Below are positions 7,295-16,248 of a stretch of 64,000 nucleotides of DNA, piece by piece. The position numbers and the translations under genes are program-made. How positions within the stretch are numbered: position 1 is the stretch's first letter; the number at the start of each line of letters is the position of its first letter. The notes beneath the pieces were generated by a model. That model saw nothing but the letters and a program-made list of their open reading frames with translations, was not told the origin of the DNA and ran no database searches. Source of the DNA: Candidatus Fonsibacter ubiquis (lineage in GTDB: Bacteria; Pseudomonadota; Alphaproteobacteria; Pelagibacterales; Pelagibacteraceae); NCBI RefSeq assembly GCF_002688585.1, contig NZ_CP024034.1:111001-175000 (forward strand), read 5' to 3'.

Positions 7295-8899
7295 ATGGGC
7301 GGCATTATTAATTTTTTTAAAGTAACCTTCATTGATCTTGGCAGGCAGTTTCGACTTAGTTATTTGCCCCCGTTAATGATTTATGTGGCCGCAGGCGTTT
7401 CAGGGCTTACTGGAATTGTTGGAACATTTTTTGTTAAAGATTATTTAAATTTATCCGCAGCCTTTCTTGCAAGTCTTGGATTTTGGGCAGGAATCCCTTG
7501 GGTTTTAAAAATGCCCCTTGGTCATTTGGTAGATTTAATTTGGAGCAGGAAAAATTATTTAGTTTTTTTGGGTGCAGGTTTAATTGGTTTAAGTATTTTA
7601 ATTATGTACGGACTGATTGCTCATACCAAATTCATGGCAGGGTATTTTTCAATTGAGACTTGGTTTGTAATCAGCGTGATTTTATCTCCCATCGGCTATG
7701 TCATTCAAGATGTTGTTGCAGATGCAATGACCGTTGAGGCGGTTCCAAATTTTAATGAAAAGGGAAAAAATTATTCAATGGATGAAATTAAAGTCATGCA
7801 CACAACCATTCAAACCCTTGGCAGATTTGCAATTATTTCTGGCACCATTCTTGTAGCCCTTGCTAACATTATAATTTTTAGTAATTCGCAAGGTCTAAGT
7901 CAGGAAGAAAAAGTATCTTTGTATGCCTCCGTTTATTTATACGCTCTAATTATCCCTTTTATTTCTGTCCTTGGTGTATTTTTATCTTTTTATTTAAAAC
8001 AAAAACAACAAGCCTTATTCAAACAACTTAATAAAACCCTTCCTGAAAATCTAAATCCAACCAAGGTAAACTGGTGGATTTTAGGAGGCTCTTTAGCATT
8101 TGTTATTTTCACACTAACCATTGGCTCACTCAAGGTTCCCTTTGCTCAAGAAATTGTTTTCATCGGATCAATGTCCATTGTTATTTTTTTAATGAACAAA
8201 CTTATGAAAGAGATGCCAAAACATTTAAGTTACACCATCGTTGGCACAGCCATTATTATTTTCATCTTTCGTGCAATGCCTGGACCTGGCCCTGGGCTGA
8301 CTTGGTTTGAAATTGATGTGTTAAAATTTGATGAACAATTTTTATCTGCAATTTCTTTAATTGCATCTGTCTTAACCTTACTTGGAATTATTTTTCTAAG
8401 ATCCTTTATGGCAAACAATTCAATCGCAAAAATCGTAGTGATTTTATCCATTTTAGGATCGGTATTATTTTTACCAAGTGTTGGAATGTATTATGGTCTT
8501 CACCTTTGGACAGCTTCAGTTACAGGCGGTGTGGTGGATGCAAGATTTATTGCAATCATTAATACAGCAATTGAATCTCCCCTAGGTCAGGTTGCGATGA
8601 TTCCAATGTTAGCTTGGATTGCAAAAAATGCGCCAAGCCATTTAAAGGCAACTTTCTTTGCAGTCTTTGCATCCTTTACCAACCTTGCTTTATCTGCAAA
8701 TTCACTTGGAACTAAATATCTAAATGAGATTTTTACTATCACTCGAGAGGTAAAAGATAAAATAAGTGGAGTTATTCAATCAAAAGCAGATTACTCTGAA
8801 CTTGGTATTTTACTCATTGTAGTGACTTTATTAACCTTAATCATTCCCATCCTCACCGTTTGGTTTATTCAAAAATCAAAGTTTAAAACTTTAGAATAA
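7295..8899 (+). CDS. MFS transporter of the folate/biopterin (BT1/FBT) family
   Basis: 534 residues with 12 or more hydrophobic segments throughout. The block GYVIQDVVADAMTVEAVP (about 134-151) is characteristic of the BT1 family, and WVLKMPLGHLVD near 69-80 matches its second conserved region. Members move folates, pterins or related compounds, but bacterial ones are poorly studied and the substrate here is unknown. ATG at 7295, 47 bases after the preceding gene and in the same direction. Confidence 0.78.
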   Translation: MGGIINFFKVTFIDLGRQFRLSYLPPLMIYVAAGVSGLTGIVGTFFVKDYLNLSAAFLASLGFWAGIPWVLKMPLGHLVDLIWSRKNYLVFLGAGLIGLSILIMYGLIAHTKFMAGYFSIETWFVISVILSPIGYVIQDVVADAMTVEAVPNFNEKGKNYSMDEIKVMHTTIQTLGRFAIISGTILVALANIIIFSNSQGLSQEEKVSLYASVYLYALIIPFISVLGVFLSFYLKQKQQALFKQLNKTLPENLNPTKVNWWILGGSLAFVIFTLTIGSLKVPFAQEIVFIGSMSIVIFLMNKLMKEMPKHLSYTIVGTAIIIFIFRAMPGPGPGLTWFEIDVLKFDEQFLSAISLIASVLTLLGIIFLRSFMANNSIAKIVVILSILGSVLFLPSVGMYYGLHLWTASVTGGVVDARFIAIINTAIESPLGQVAMIPMLAWIAKNAPSHLKATFFAVFASFTNLALSANSLGTKYLNEIFTITREVKDKISGVIQSKADYSELGILLIVVTLLTLIIPILTVWFIQKSKFKTLE

Positions 8900-9023
8900 T
8901 AATATTTTAGACTTTAATATTTTAATGAAATTTAGTTTTAAGTTTTGATTATGGTAAAACAGCATATAGTATTACTCTATCAATTGATTTTTAAAAAAAT
9001 GATTAGCAGATTTGTATTGAATT

Positions 9024-9881
9024 ATGTTCGTTAGCCAATTTTTTAAAAAAATTTTTATCGTTTTAATTTTTATAATCATAAGTGGCTGTAGCATTATAAC
9101 CGCGGGTTATAATCGTTTGCCTTTTTTGACGTTACTTGAATTAAATTCTATTTTTGATTTAGCAGACGAACAAAGCCAAAAAGTTCGACCAGTTCTTGAC
9201 TCTTGGTTGGAATGGCATCGCGCCAATCATTTACCTCGCTATGTTGTCAAATTAGAGGAGTGGGAAAAATTAGTTTTACAAGATTTAACCCCCGCTCAAT
9301 TTTGTAAAGAAGTTGAGGTGATTAGAACATTTACTAATGAGGCCGTTGAAAAATTAATTCCAGCCCTCATTCCAATTGCTGAAACCCTAACCCCAGTGCA
9401 AATTCAAAATTGGAATAAGTATCAAGATGAAAGAGATAAAGAATTTGTTGAAAATTTTTCAAAGGGTGAAAAGGGTGAGATTATTAACAAAAAAAGACTA
9501 GAGCGCTCAATAGATCGAGCTGAAATGTTCTATGGAACACTTAGTAAAAGTCAAAAGGATGCTCTTGCAAAACGCTTAGAAAAAAGCTTGTTTAATGTGG
9601 AGCAGGTATTACCAGAGAGAAAACGAAGACATCTTGATGCTTTGAGTGCTGTAAAACTAGTCCAATCGGGAGCTAAACCTTATCCAACTTTAAAGACGGT
9701 GTGGGACCGAAATCAAAAATCTCCTGATAAAAAATATGAAGCTTACAGTGAAAAAATGTTACAGGATGGCTGCTCGCAATTATCAGAACTTCATAACAAC
9801 ATGAGTTTAGAGCAACGCAAAAAAGCTGCACAAAAGTTAAATGGTTTTAAAAAAGATTTTGAAAGTTTAATCAAACCTTAA
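9024..9881 (+). CDS. DUF6279 family lipoprotein
   Basis: 285 residues with a lipoprotein signal: a hydrophobic run then IISGC with the lipidated cysteine at residue 22. The mature start, YNRLPFLTLLELNSIFDLADEQ, then WLEWHRANHLPRY, is the recognisable DUF6279 pattern; the rest is charged and helical. Function unknown; members sit on the periplasmic side of a membrane. Its stop codon shares TTAA (9878-9881) with the convergent ceramidase-like gene. Confidence 0.8.
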   Translation: MFVSQFFKKIFIVLIFIIISGCSIITAGYNRLPFLTLLELNSIFDLADEQSQKVRPVLDSWLEWHRANHLPRYVVKLEEWEKLVLQDLTPAQFCKEVEVIRTFTNEAVEKLIPALIPIAETLTPVQIQNWNKYQDERDKEFVENFSKGEKGEIINKKRLERSIDRAEMFYGTLSKSQKDALAKRLEKSLFNVEQVLPERKRRHLDALSAVKLVQSGAKPYPTLKTVWDRNQKSPDKKYEAYSEKMLQDGCSQLSELHNNMSLEQRKKAAQKLNGFKKDFESLIKP

Positions 9882-10612
9882 ATTTTTTTAACCTTTAACG
9901 GTGAGATAAAAATTAAAACGGCAATTGCGCCAATAAGATGTTTTAAGGTGTGTCCTGAGATGAGATTTTGTGAAAGCTTAAAAATTTCCACATCATAAAA
10001 TTCTGTAACCTTTGCAAAACCATAAAGAATAATTAATGAAGCAAAACACGGACTTTGCTTTTGTGCTTTGGTTAATAACAAAGTTAATAGAATGAGTATA
10101 ATTCCTCCAAACTGAAAAACAGCATAGGGAGTAAGATTGCCGTTATAATTCCAAATTAAAACGGTAAGAGGCGCTAGGATAATAAGTTCAGCTAAAGTGT
10201 GAAATCCAGATCGTTCAGATATTCTAATGCTTGCAAGCATTGCAAGTATAAAAGTGAAGACTAAGGTTAAGGCAAGTCGGTCAAAGACAAGGGTGAAATC
10301 ATTTGGACTTAGATGGTAATAGCCACTTCCTAATCCTGTTAAAATAATTGAGATAAAGAATAGATTTAAGATAACTGAAAATGAATTTGATATTTTAATA
10401 AACTTATTATTATAAAAATTAAATAAGCCTAAAATGCCAACGATAATAAATGCAAGATTAGATAAAGTATCAAAGGCATTATTAACTCCAAACAATGCTC
10501 TCTGATCTGCAAAGTTGTGGTAATTTTGATCTTGTTGGATGCTGGGTAAAAATATAGCAAGGATAAGTAAAATAATTAAGCCACTAAGAAAACTTATTTC
10601 AGATTTGCTCAT
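9878..10612 (-). CDS. ceramidase-family integral membrane hydrolase
   Basis: 244 residues with seven predicted membrane segments. It carries the alkaline ceramidase (PF05875) layout: FADQRALFGVNNAFDTLSN near 35-53, GSGYYHLSPNDFTLVFDRL (about 97-115) with zinc-type His and Asp, and HTLKHLIGA near the C-terminus with two further histidines. Eukaryotic members cleave ceramides; the bacterial substrate may be another lipid amide. ATG at 10612; overlaps the DUF6279 gene by the shared TTAA. Confidence 0.78.
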   Translation of the reverse strand: MSKSEISFLSGLIILLILAIFLPSIQQDQNYHNFADQRALFGVNNAFDTLSNLAFIIVGILGLFNFYNNKFIKISNSFSVILNLFFISIILTGLGSGYYHLSPNDFTLVFDRLALTLVFTFILAMLASIRISERSGFHTLAELIILAPLTVLIWNYNGNLTPYAVFQFGGIILILLTLLLTKAQKQSPCFASLIILYGFAKVTEFYDVEIFKLSQNLISGHTLKHLIGAIAVLIFISPLKVKKI

Positions 10613-10649
10613 TTGAAATGATCATATAGTTTTATATAATAAAAATCTT

Positions 10650-10922
10650 ATGAATTTAGAAATGATTGTCACAACAGTTCTTGCAATACTTACTTCGTTG
10701 CTACCAATCTTTTATAAAAAGATGACGGATAATACGGACTTTAATATGACTAGTCCTTATCTTTTATCTGCTGCTTTAATTTTAGGAATAAATACAGCTT
10801 GTCTTATTTATTCATTTTTCACTTATGGATTTTTAGAAACTTTATTTTTAATTATTGTTTATGTGATAATTTTAGGCTCTATTTTTTTAACTCAGTATCT
10901 GATTAAATTAAATTCAAAATAA
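10650..10922 (+). CDS. small membrane protein, unknown function (90 aa)
   Basis: Three hydrophobic segments (about 3-20, 36-57, 61-83) with a short cytoplasmic-looking loop YKKMTDNTDF between the first two. Divergent from the ceramidase-like gene with only 37 bases between the starts, so the two promoters must overlap. No family recognised. Confidence 0.6.
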   Translation: MNLEMIVTTVLAILTSLLPIFYKKMTDNTDFNMTSPYLLSAALILGINTACLIYSFFTYGFLETLFLIIVYVIILGSIFLTQYLIKLNSK

Positions 10923-11019
10923 ATAAATTTTAAGCAACCATCTCTTTAGTCAATAAAATCAAGATTGATTCAGATCTTGTGTTGTTACAATTTTTGTAAT
11001 TAAATCAGCTTTTTAAATT

Positions 11020-11352
11020 ATGCCATCGGTTATTTTAAACGACACGATTTTAAAAGGGACTTTGTCTCAAAAAGATAGCATTACATTGGATGGAACCTTT
11101 ATTGGCAACATCACCGCAGAAGAGATTATTGTTAAAGATCGAGGCACTATCAATGGCAATTTAAACGCAAGTGTGAACATTGAAGTAAATGGCAATGTGG
11201 TAGGTGATTTAAATTCTGATAAAATTCATCTAACAAGTTTTGCAAAAGTTCGAGGTAAATTATCTCATAAAAATTTATCTGTGGATGAAGGTGCGCAATT
11301 AGAAATTACTGCGCAAACTAGAAAAAGAATTTCTAATTTAAATAAAGAATAA
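11020..11352 (+). CDS. bactofilin family cytoskeletal protein
   Basis: 110 residues, nearly all DUF583/bactofilin beta-helix. The repeating pattern of short strands with glycine turns is clear: LDGTFIGNI, VKDRGTINGNLNAS, VNGNVVGDL, AKVRGKLSHKN, VDEGAQLEI. Bactofilins polymerise without nucleotide and scaffold envelope or cell-wall enzymes at specific sites. It lacks the long basic tails of some members. A second bactofilin follows after two bases. Confidence 0.88.
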   Translation: MPSVILNDTILKGTLSQKDSITLDGTFIGNITAEEIIVKDRGTINGNLNASVNIEVNGNVVGDLNSDKIHLTSFAKVRGKLSHKNLSVDEGAQLEITAQTRKRISNLNKE

Positions 11353-11354
11353 TT

Positions 11355-11771
11355 ATGTTTTTTTCCTCAAATAAAAAGATCGATAATCGTATTGATGGCT
11401 TTTCGCACTTAGGGGAAGGCGCAAGTTTTGAGGGTGAAATTCATTGCAAAGGTGAAATTGAGATTGCAGGAAAAGTGAAAGGAAATATCTCAGCTAAAAT
11501 TTTGAGAATATTAGAAACTGGAAAAGTAACAGGACACGTTAATGCTGAACGAGTTGAAATCTTAGGCTGCATGCTTGGCAACACGAGTTCATTGAATATT
11601 CATGTGGGTGAAAAAGGGGTGGTACGTGGAGATTTAAGGTTTGAAGAAAATTTAAGTGTTAATGAGGGTGCTGATATTTTAGGCCATGTGCAAAAGGCTA
11701 AAAAAGATAAAAATAAAAAGTTTGATTCAGACAAAATTAGATATTTAGAACACAATCAAAGAGCTTCTTAA
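11355..11771 (+). CDS. bactofilin family cytoskeletal protein (second copy)
   Basis: 138 residues: a short polar N-terminus, a beta-helix core from about 18 to 112 (GASFEGEIHCKGEIEIAGKV, TGKVTGHVNAERVEI, GVVRGDLRFEENL) and a lysine-rich C-terminal tail KAKKDKNKK. It differs clearly from the upstream bactofilin, so the pair are diverged partners and not a recent duplication. They may co-polymerise. ATG at 11355, two bases after the first bactofilin, so translation is probably coupled. Confidence 0.88.
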   Translation: MFFSSNKKIDNRIDGFSHLGEGASFEGEIHCKGEIEIAGKVKGNISAKILRILETGKVTGHVNAERVEILGCMLGNTSSLNIHVGEKGVVRGDLRFEENLSVNEGADILGHVQKAKKDKNKKFDSDKIRYLEHNQRAS

Positions 11772-11844
11772 TACAATTTAGAGTTTAAAGTTAATAATTG
11801 TGAAATTTTCTTTAATAAAAAAAGAACTTCTATAAAGAAGAACT

Positions 11845-12375
11845 ATGGTTATTGAAGCTTTAGTTGCCCTTGGCATTATTACAATTGCAACGGTGAATGC
11901 ACCCGTTGAAACTAAAGCTCCGCAAGAAATAAAATCTGTTTCAACAACAATTGATACAAATAAAGCAGTAAAGCCAAAGGCAAAACCTAAGAAGAAAAAA
12001 GCTGCAAAAAAAGTTAATGTAGATCCTGCAAAACAACAGCCTACTAAAGAACTTGCAAAGAAAGAAACTGTAAAATCAGAATCTGCAAAACCAGAGCCTG
12101 TTAAAACAGTCAGTTCACCAGAGCAAAAATCTAATCAGTCTAATCTTCTTTATTATATTTTAGGTTTTCTAACCTTAGGAGCCACAGCTGCTTATTTTTA
12201 TTTTAGGAAAAAAAGTCAAACTACAGATGCAAAAATTTACACCAGCGATGAATTGAAACAAAGTTTACAACAAGACACAGATAAATTTAAATATCAACCA
12301 CCAACTCCTAACGCAGAGCCACAATCACAAAGTTCATCAGATCCAAAGACTGATGATGAGAATAAAAAATCTTAA
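11845..12375 (+). CDS. lysine/proline-rich protein with one membrane segment, unknown function
   Basis: 176 residues. A short hydrophobic start (about 4-17) is followed by a Lys/Pro/Ala-rich stretch (40-95, for example KPKAKPKKKKAAKKV) of low complexity, a membrane segment at about 102-122 (YYILGFLTLGATAAYFYF), and a polar tail rich in Gln, Ser and Pro. The layout suggests a periplasmic or cell-wall-contacting linker anchored in the membrane. It follows the two bactofilin genes by 74 bases on the same strand, so an envelope role with them is an inference. Confidence 0.55.
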   Translation: MVIEALVALGIITIATVNAPVETKAPQEIKSVSTTIDTNKAVKPKAKPKKKKAAKKVNVDPAKQQPTKELAKKETVKSESAKPEPVKTVSSPEQKSNQSNLLYYILGFLTLGATAAYFYFRKKSQTTDAKIYTSDELKQSLQQDTDKFKYQPPTPNAEPQSQSSSDPKTDDENKKS

Positions 12376-12391
12376 AAAGTTTTTATAAAAT

Positions 12392-12413
12392 ATTATTTTT
12401 CTAAAAAAATAAT
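12392..12413. terminator. A/T-only hairpin between convergent genes
   Basis: ATTATTTTT at 12392-12400 pairs with AAAAATAAT at 12405-12413 over nine A-T pairs with a four-base loop. It lies 17 bases after the stop at 12375 and overlaps the stop codon of the opposite gene at 12401-12403. Runs of T follow on either strand, so it can act in both directions, although an all A-T stem is weak. Confidence 0.4.
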
Positions 12414-13342
12414 TTAGCAATAAATGTATAAAGCGGGATTCCAATTATAATATTTATTGGAAAAGTAAGCCCTAAAGACATTCCAAAATAAAGCGATGGA
12501 TTAGCTTGTGGTAGTGCGTATTTTAATGCAGCTGGCACTGCAATATAAGAAGCACTTGCTGATAAAACCATTAATAAAATAGTTTCTCCCAAATCTACTC
12601 CAGCAATTTTGCAAATAATTAAAGCTAATAAAGCATGAACGGGTGGTGCAAATATTCCATACACTAAAACATAGATAGGTTTGTTTAAAACTTGTTTAAA
12701 ATTTTTAGCAACCATCAATCCCATATCCAGTAAGAAAAATGCAAGCATTCCTTTAAATAAATCAATTGAAAAAGGCGCCATTATTCTCTCTCCCGTAGAT
12801 CCTGCAAAAAGACCAACGATCATAGCGCCAATTAAAAGTAACTGTGCACCGTCGGTGAAAGATTTGTGCAACAAGTTTAATGAACTTCCTTTTTTATTTG
12901 ATTTTGCAGCATTTGCTAAAAAGACTGCAAGGATAATTGCAGGAGATTCCATTAATGCCATGGCAGCTGCCATATGACCGCCATAAGAAATTTGATTTAG
13001 ATCTAAAAATTGACTTGCGGTAATAAAAGTAACCGCACTTACCGAGCCATAGGTTGCAGCAATTGCAGCTGCATCATAATTATTTAATTTTTTTTTAAGA
13101 AAAAAGTAACCAAGTATTGGAACTATAATTGCAAGCATTACCGCAATGGATAAGGTTTTTGCAATATCAATTGTTAATCCTGATTTTTGTAAAGCAAATC
13201 CACCCTTTAAACCCAGAGCCATTAACAGATATAAAGATAAAAATTTTGTAATTGCTGGAGGAATTTCTAAATTAGATCGAACAGCACCTGCAAAAACACC
13301 AAAGATAAAAAATAAAATTGCAGGATCTAGTATATTTTGCAT
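12401..13342 (-). CDS. SbtA-type sodium-dependent bicarbonate transporter
   Basis: 313 residues with about ten hydrophobic segments. The opening PAILFFIFGVFAGAVRSNLEIP and the later GSVSAVTFITASQFL and MALMESPAIILAVFLA are the two SbtA (PF05982) signature regions, repeated in the inverted second half (LSASASYIAVPAALKYALP). SbtA imports bicarbonate with sodium in cyanobacteria; in a heterotroph it could supply anaplerotic carboxylation. No SbtB-like PII partner lies next to it. Confidence 0.85.
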   Translation of the reverse strand: MQNILDPAILFFIFGVFAGAVRSNLEIPPAITKFLSLYLLMALGLKGGFALQKSGLTIDIAKTLSIAVMLAIIVPILGYFFLKKKLNNYDAAAIAATYGSVSAVTFITASQFLDLNQISYGGHMAAAMALMESPAIILAVFLANAAKSNKKGSSLNLLHKSFTDGAQLLLIGAMIVGLFAGSTGERIMAPFSIDLFKGMLAFFLLDMGLMVAKNFKQVLNKPIYVLVYGIFAPPVHALLALIICKIAGVDLGETILLMVLSASASYIAVPAALKYALPQANPSLYFGMSLGLTFPINIIIGIPLYTFIAKLFF

Positions 13343-13445
13343 TTATTTTAATTTTTTGTCAGTTCTATTATCATATTCTTCTTATTTGTCGTGATTTTAA
13401 ATTTATAAATATTAATTTTATTAAAATTAGCTATTATTAGAAACC

Positions 13446-14330
13446 ATGACTGCAAAAGAGATAAATAACATAAAGAATAATAAGGAAGTAATTAACCTAT
13501 ATGACCAATATGCACACGGTAAAATTACTAAAAGAGAATTTCTAGATAAAGTTCAAACGTTTGTACTTGGCATAAGTGCAGTTGCAGTCCTTGAAATATT
13601 AACGCCAAAATATTCCTACGCTAATCAAGTGGATCCAAATGACAAAAGTCTTCAAATAACTACAATCACATATCAATCTTTAAAAGGTCATGGTCCGATT
13701 AAAAGTTATGTGGTCAAACCAATTAACAGTAATGAAAAAACTCCAGTAATTTTATTAGTTCATGAAAATCGCGGATTAAACCCTTACATTATGGATGTTG
13801 CACGAAGACTGGCTAAAGAAAACTTTATCGCATTTGCTCCAGATGGTTTATCTGCAAAAGGGGGATACCCTGGCAATGATGATCAGGGCAGAGAAATGCA
13901 GGCATCACTGGATCAGGAAAAATTAAAACAAGATTTTTTTGCAGGAATTGAATATTTAGAAAAAAATTATAAGTCAAAAATTGGCACCGTTGGTTTTTGT
14001 TATGGTGGCGGGATGGTAAATCAGCTTGCCGTAAACTTTAAAAATATATCAGCAGCCGTTTCTTATTATGGTCCACAAGCAGATCTTAAAGATGTGCCAA
14101 AAATTCAATCTCCCCTAATGCTTCACTATGCAGAGTTTGATGAGAGAATTAATAAAGGCTGGCCAGATTTTGAGACTAGTCTAAAAGAAAATAAGAAAAA
14201 TTATATTATTCATTATTATAAAGGCGTAAATCATGCTTTTCATAACGATACCACGCCAAGATACGATAAAGCTGCTGCAGAATTATCTTGGAAAAGATCA
14301 ATGGATTTTTTTAAAAAATACTTAGCTTAA
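13446..14330 (+). CDS. dienelactone hydrolase family protein, membrane-anchored or exported
   Basis: 294 residues. Residues 26-59 form a signal-like segment (KREFLDKVQ then a hydrophobic run ending PKYSYA). The alpha/beta hydrolase domain from about 75 has the dienelactone hydrolase triad: C175 in GFCYGGGM, D222 in FDERIN and H263 in VNHAFHND. These enzymes open lactones or esters. Start at ATG 13446. The substrate is unknown and the cysteine nucleophile is the family norm. Confidence 0.85.
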   Translation: MTAKEINNIKNNKEVINLYDQYAHGKITKREFLDKVQTFVLGISAVAVLEILTPKYSYANQVDPNDKSLQITTITYQSLKGHGPIKSYVVKPINSNEKTPVILLVHENRGLNPYIMDVARRLAKENFIAFAPDGLSAKGGYPGNDDQGREMQASLDQEKLKQDFFAGIEYLEKNYKSKIGTVGFCYGGGMVNQLAVNFKNISAAVSYYGPQADLKDVPKIQSPLMLHYAEFDERINKGWPDFETSLKENKKNYIIHYYKGVNHAFHNDTTPRYDKAAAELSWKRSMDFFKKYLA

Positions 14331-14358
14331 ATTATTTAATTAAGTACTCTTTAAGTAA

Positions 14359-14718
14359 ATGTATGAATTCCTAGCAACTCTTACGCTCATCATCCATTTT
14401 TTATTTATTTTATTTGTAATCTTTGGTGCTCTTTTATTCTTTATTAAACCTTGGATATTATATTTTCATATTCCAGCATTTCTTTATGGAGTTTATGTGG
14501 AATTAACCCAAAGTATTTGTCCGCTTACATATATTGAGAATTATTTTTTAACTAAAGCAAATCTTGCATCCTATTCAACCTCTTTTATTCAAAACTATCT
14601 TTATGCAATTATTTATCCAATCAACCTAACAAAAGAGATCCAAATCAGCCTTGCAATTGCTTTGCTGATTATCAATGGAATAATTTATGGGTTTATTATT
14701 AAGAGAAAAAAATTCTAA
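14359..14718 (+). CDS. DUF2784 family membrane protein
   Basis: 119 residues with four hydrophobic segments. Conserved points of DUF2784 are visible: IIHFLFILFVIFGALL at the start, then the block VELTQSICPLTYIEN (about 47-61) and SFIQNYLYAIIYP. Function unknown. The stop shares CTAA (14715-14718) with the convergent DUF1330 gene. Confidence 0.8.
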   Translation: MYEFLATLTLIIHFLFILFVIFGALLFFIKPWILYFHIPAFLYGVYVELTQSICPLTYIENYFLTKANLASYSTSFIQNYLYAIIYPINLTKEIQISLAIALLIINGIIYGFIIKRKKF

Positions 14719-15002
14719 GCACCTTCGATGATTAGGCCAATGGATTTTGCATTCTTAAATCTAATCTCGCGGATGGGTTTATATTCCTCACTATTGTACC
14801 ACTCTAAAGCTTTTTGGTAACTTGGAAATTGTATGACTACTGTTCTTGGATGAGGAAATGATCCTTCAATTTTTGTTGTAGTTCCACCGCGTACAATATA
14901 TTTGCCACCAAACTTTTCTGTAATGGGCACAACCTTTTGGAGATATTCTTTATAATCTTCGGGATTAGTTACATTGATATTAAAAATTGCATAGCCAAAC
15001 AT
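14715..15002 (-). CDS. DUF1330 family protein (dimeric alpha-beta barrel)
   Basis: 95 residues starting MFGYAIFNINVTNPEDYKEY, followed by FGGKYIVRGG, VVIQFPSYQKALEWYNSEEY and IREIRFKNA, the full DUF1330 pattern of the ferredoxin-like dimeric barrel fold. Cytoplasmic; function not established. Whole family length is present. Divergent from glyoxalase I, convergent with DUF2784. Confidence 0.88.
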   Translation of the reverse strand: MFGYAIFNINVTNPEDYKEYLQKVVPITEKFGGKYIVRGGTTTKIEGSFPHPRTVVIQFPSYQKALEWYNSEEYKPIREIRFKNAKSIGLIIEGA

Positions 15003-15108
15003 TATCTACTCCAACCCTTTTTGTTAGTTTATACTTTAATTATATTTATTTAAGTTTTAAAGTCTAAAATCCTAAAATCCATAAAGTGAATAATAAATAG
15101 GAAAAATT

Positions 15109-15609
15109 ATGATTGAAGTTGAAGGAAATTGTAAAAATCCAGATCAGGAAACAATAAAATATAGATTAAATCACACCATGCTTCGTGTGAAAGATCCTGT
15201 TAAGTCTGTGGATTTTTACACCCGTGTCATGGGTATGAAACTTTTACGCAAAATTGATTTTCCTGCTGCTAAATTTTCTCTATATTTTCTTGGAAGCTTT
15301 GATGAAAATGAAGTTAAGGATATTCCACAAACTGATGATGAAAGAAGAAGTTGGGTTCTTGCTCAAAAATCAATTTTAGAGCTGACTCATAATTATGGAA
15401 CGGAAAGTGATGATAATTTTTCCTATCATCATGGCAATAGCGAGCCACGAGGCTTTGGTCATATTGCTTTTCGCGTTCCTGATGTTCAAAAAGCCTGCGA
15501 ACGCTTTGAAAAAATGGGGGTAGTATTTCAAAAAAAACCATCAGAGGGCAAGATGAGCAACATTGCTTTTATTAAGGATCCCGATGGATATTGGATTGAA
15601 ATTGTTTAA
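15109..15609 (+). CDS. gloA: lactoylglutathione lyase (glyoxalase I)
   Basis: 166 residues. It converts the hemithioacetal of methylglyoxal and glutathione to lactoylglutathione. Metal ligands line up as H22 ([10 protein letters not shown]), E91 (LELTHN), H118 (GFGHIAF) and E164 (YWIEIV). The insert between the first and second ligand and the length are those of the longer, eukaryote-like zinc-type enzymes rather than the short E. coli nickel type. ATG at 15109; a small lipoprotein gene follows after nine bases. Confidence 0.93.
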   Translation: MIEVEGNCKNPDQETIKYRLNHTMLRVKDPVKSVDFYTRVMGMKLLRKIDFPAAKFSLYFLGSFDENEVKDIPQTDDERRSWVLAQKSILELTHNYGTESDDNFSYHHGNSEPRGFGHIAFRVPDVQKACERFEKMGVVFQKKPSEGKMSNIAFIKDPDGYWIEIV

Positions 15610-15618
15610 AGATTAGAA

Positions 15619-16002
15619 ATGACTCGTGCTTTAATAATTTCAATCTGTTTTTCTTTCCTTGTTGGTTGCAATACTTTAAGTGATGCGCAAAAGGTAGAAG
15701 GGCAAGGCAAGAAAGTTTCCTATCAAGCTCCATTCAATAAAACATGGGATGCATCAGTTAAAGCACTTTCAAATTTAAAATTAAATGTAGCTAAACAAGA
15801 TAAAAACCAAGGCACTATTTTTGCAGAAACTTCACTTACTTTTACAAGTTATGGTGAAATTATATCTATCTTTTTAAAAAAACAAACTGAGAGCATAACA
15901 ACGGTTGAAGCCGTTTCAAAAAGAAAGCTTGAAACAAATATCTTTGCTAAAGAATGGGCAGATGAAATTCATCTCGAAATAGCTAAAGAACTTAAAAAAT
16001 AA
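15619..16002 (+). CDS. small lipoprotein, DUF3568-like
   Basis: 127 residues with a lipoprotein signal ending LVGC, cysteine at 17. The mature part has YQAPFNKTWDASVKAL followed by NQGTIFAETSLTF and a short C-terminal helix EWADEIHLEIAKEL, similar in outline to small DUF3568-type envelope lipoproteins. Follows glyoxalase I by nine bases, so probably in its transcript. Function unknown. Confidence 0.6.
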   Translation: MTRALIISICFSFLVGCNTLSDAQKVEGQGKKVSYQAPFNKTWDASVKALSNLKLNVAKQDKNQGTIFAETSLTFTSYGEIISIFLKKQTESITTVEAVSKRKLETNIFAKEWADEIHLEIAKELKK

Positions 16003-16041
16003 TTACAAGTAAGTTTAAGTAAATTTAAATACTACTAGTGG

Positions 16042-16070
16042 TTGACAACTTTAGATTTTTATAATAAATT
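16042..16070 (+). promoter_or_regulatory. sigma-70-like promoter
   Basis: A perfect TTGACA at 16042-16047 and TAAATT at 16065-16070 are separated by 17 bases. A TATAAT also occurs at 16060-16065 but would be only 12 bases from the -35 box. The promoter would give a leader of about 170 bases before the start at 16249. Confidence 0.5.
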
Positions 16071-16075
16071 AATAA

Positions 16076-16248
16076 TTCAGGATTAATTCCTGCGAGCTTT
16101 TAGCTCTCAAGTTTCGTAAGTCTTTAAAACTACGCTCCCTTAAATAAAGCCATTACTGGTGGGCATTTCAATTTAAAATTTTGTGTTTCAGCACAAAGCA
16201 TTTTGCTGCGTGTTGAGAAAATTAATAATTTATTAAGAAGGAGCAAAG
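16076..16248 (+). other. long structured leader upstream of an unknown gene
   Basis: About 170 noncoding bases behind the promoter hold several local stems: CAGGA/TCCTG (16079-16093), GAGC/GCTC (about 16095-16107), and a two-part hairpin CAGCAC-AGCA...TGCT-GTGTTG (about 16188-16216). A GAAGGAG ribosome binding site follows shortly before the ATG at 16249. It could be a cis-regulatory RNA or carry a small RNA; I recognise no known class. Confidence 0.3.

Noticed and set aside
12681..13394. Plus-strand frames opposite the bicarbonate transporter gene
   Set aside because: Antisense shadows of a clear SbtA gene.
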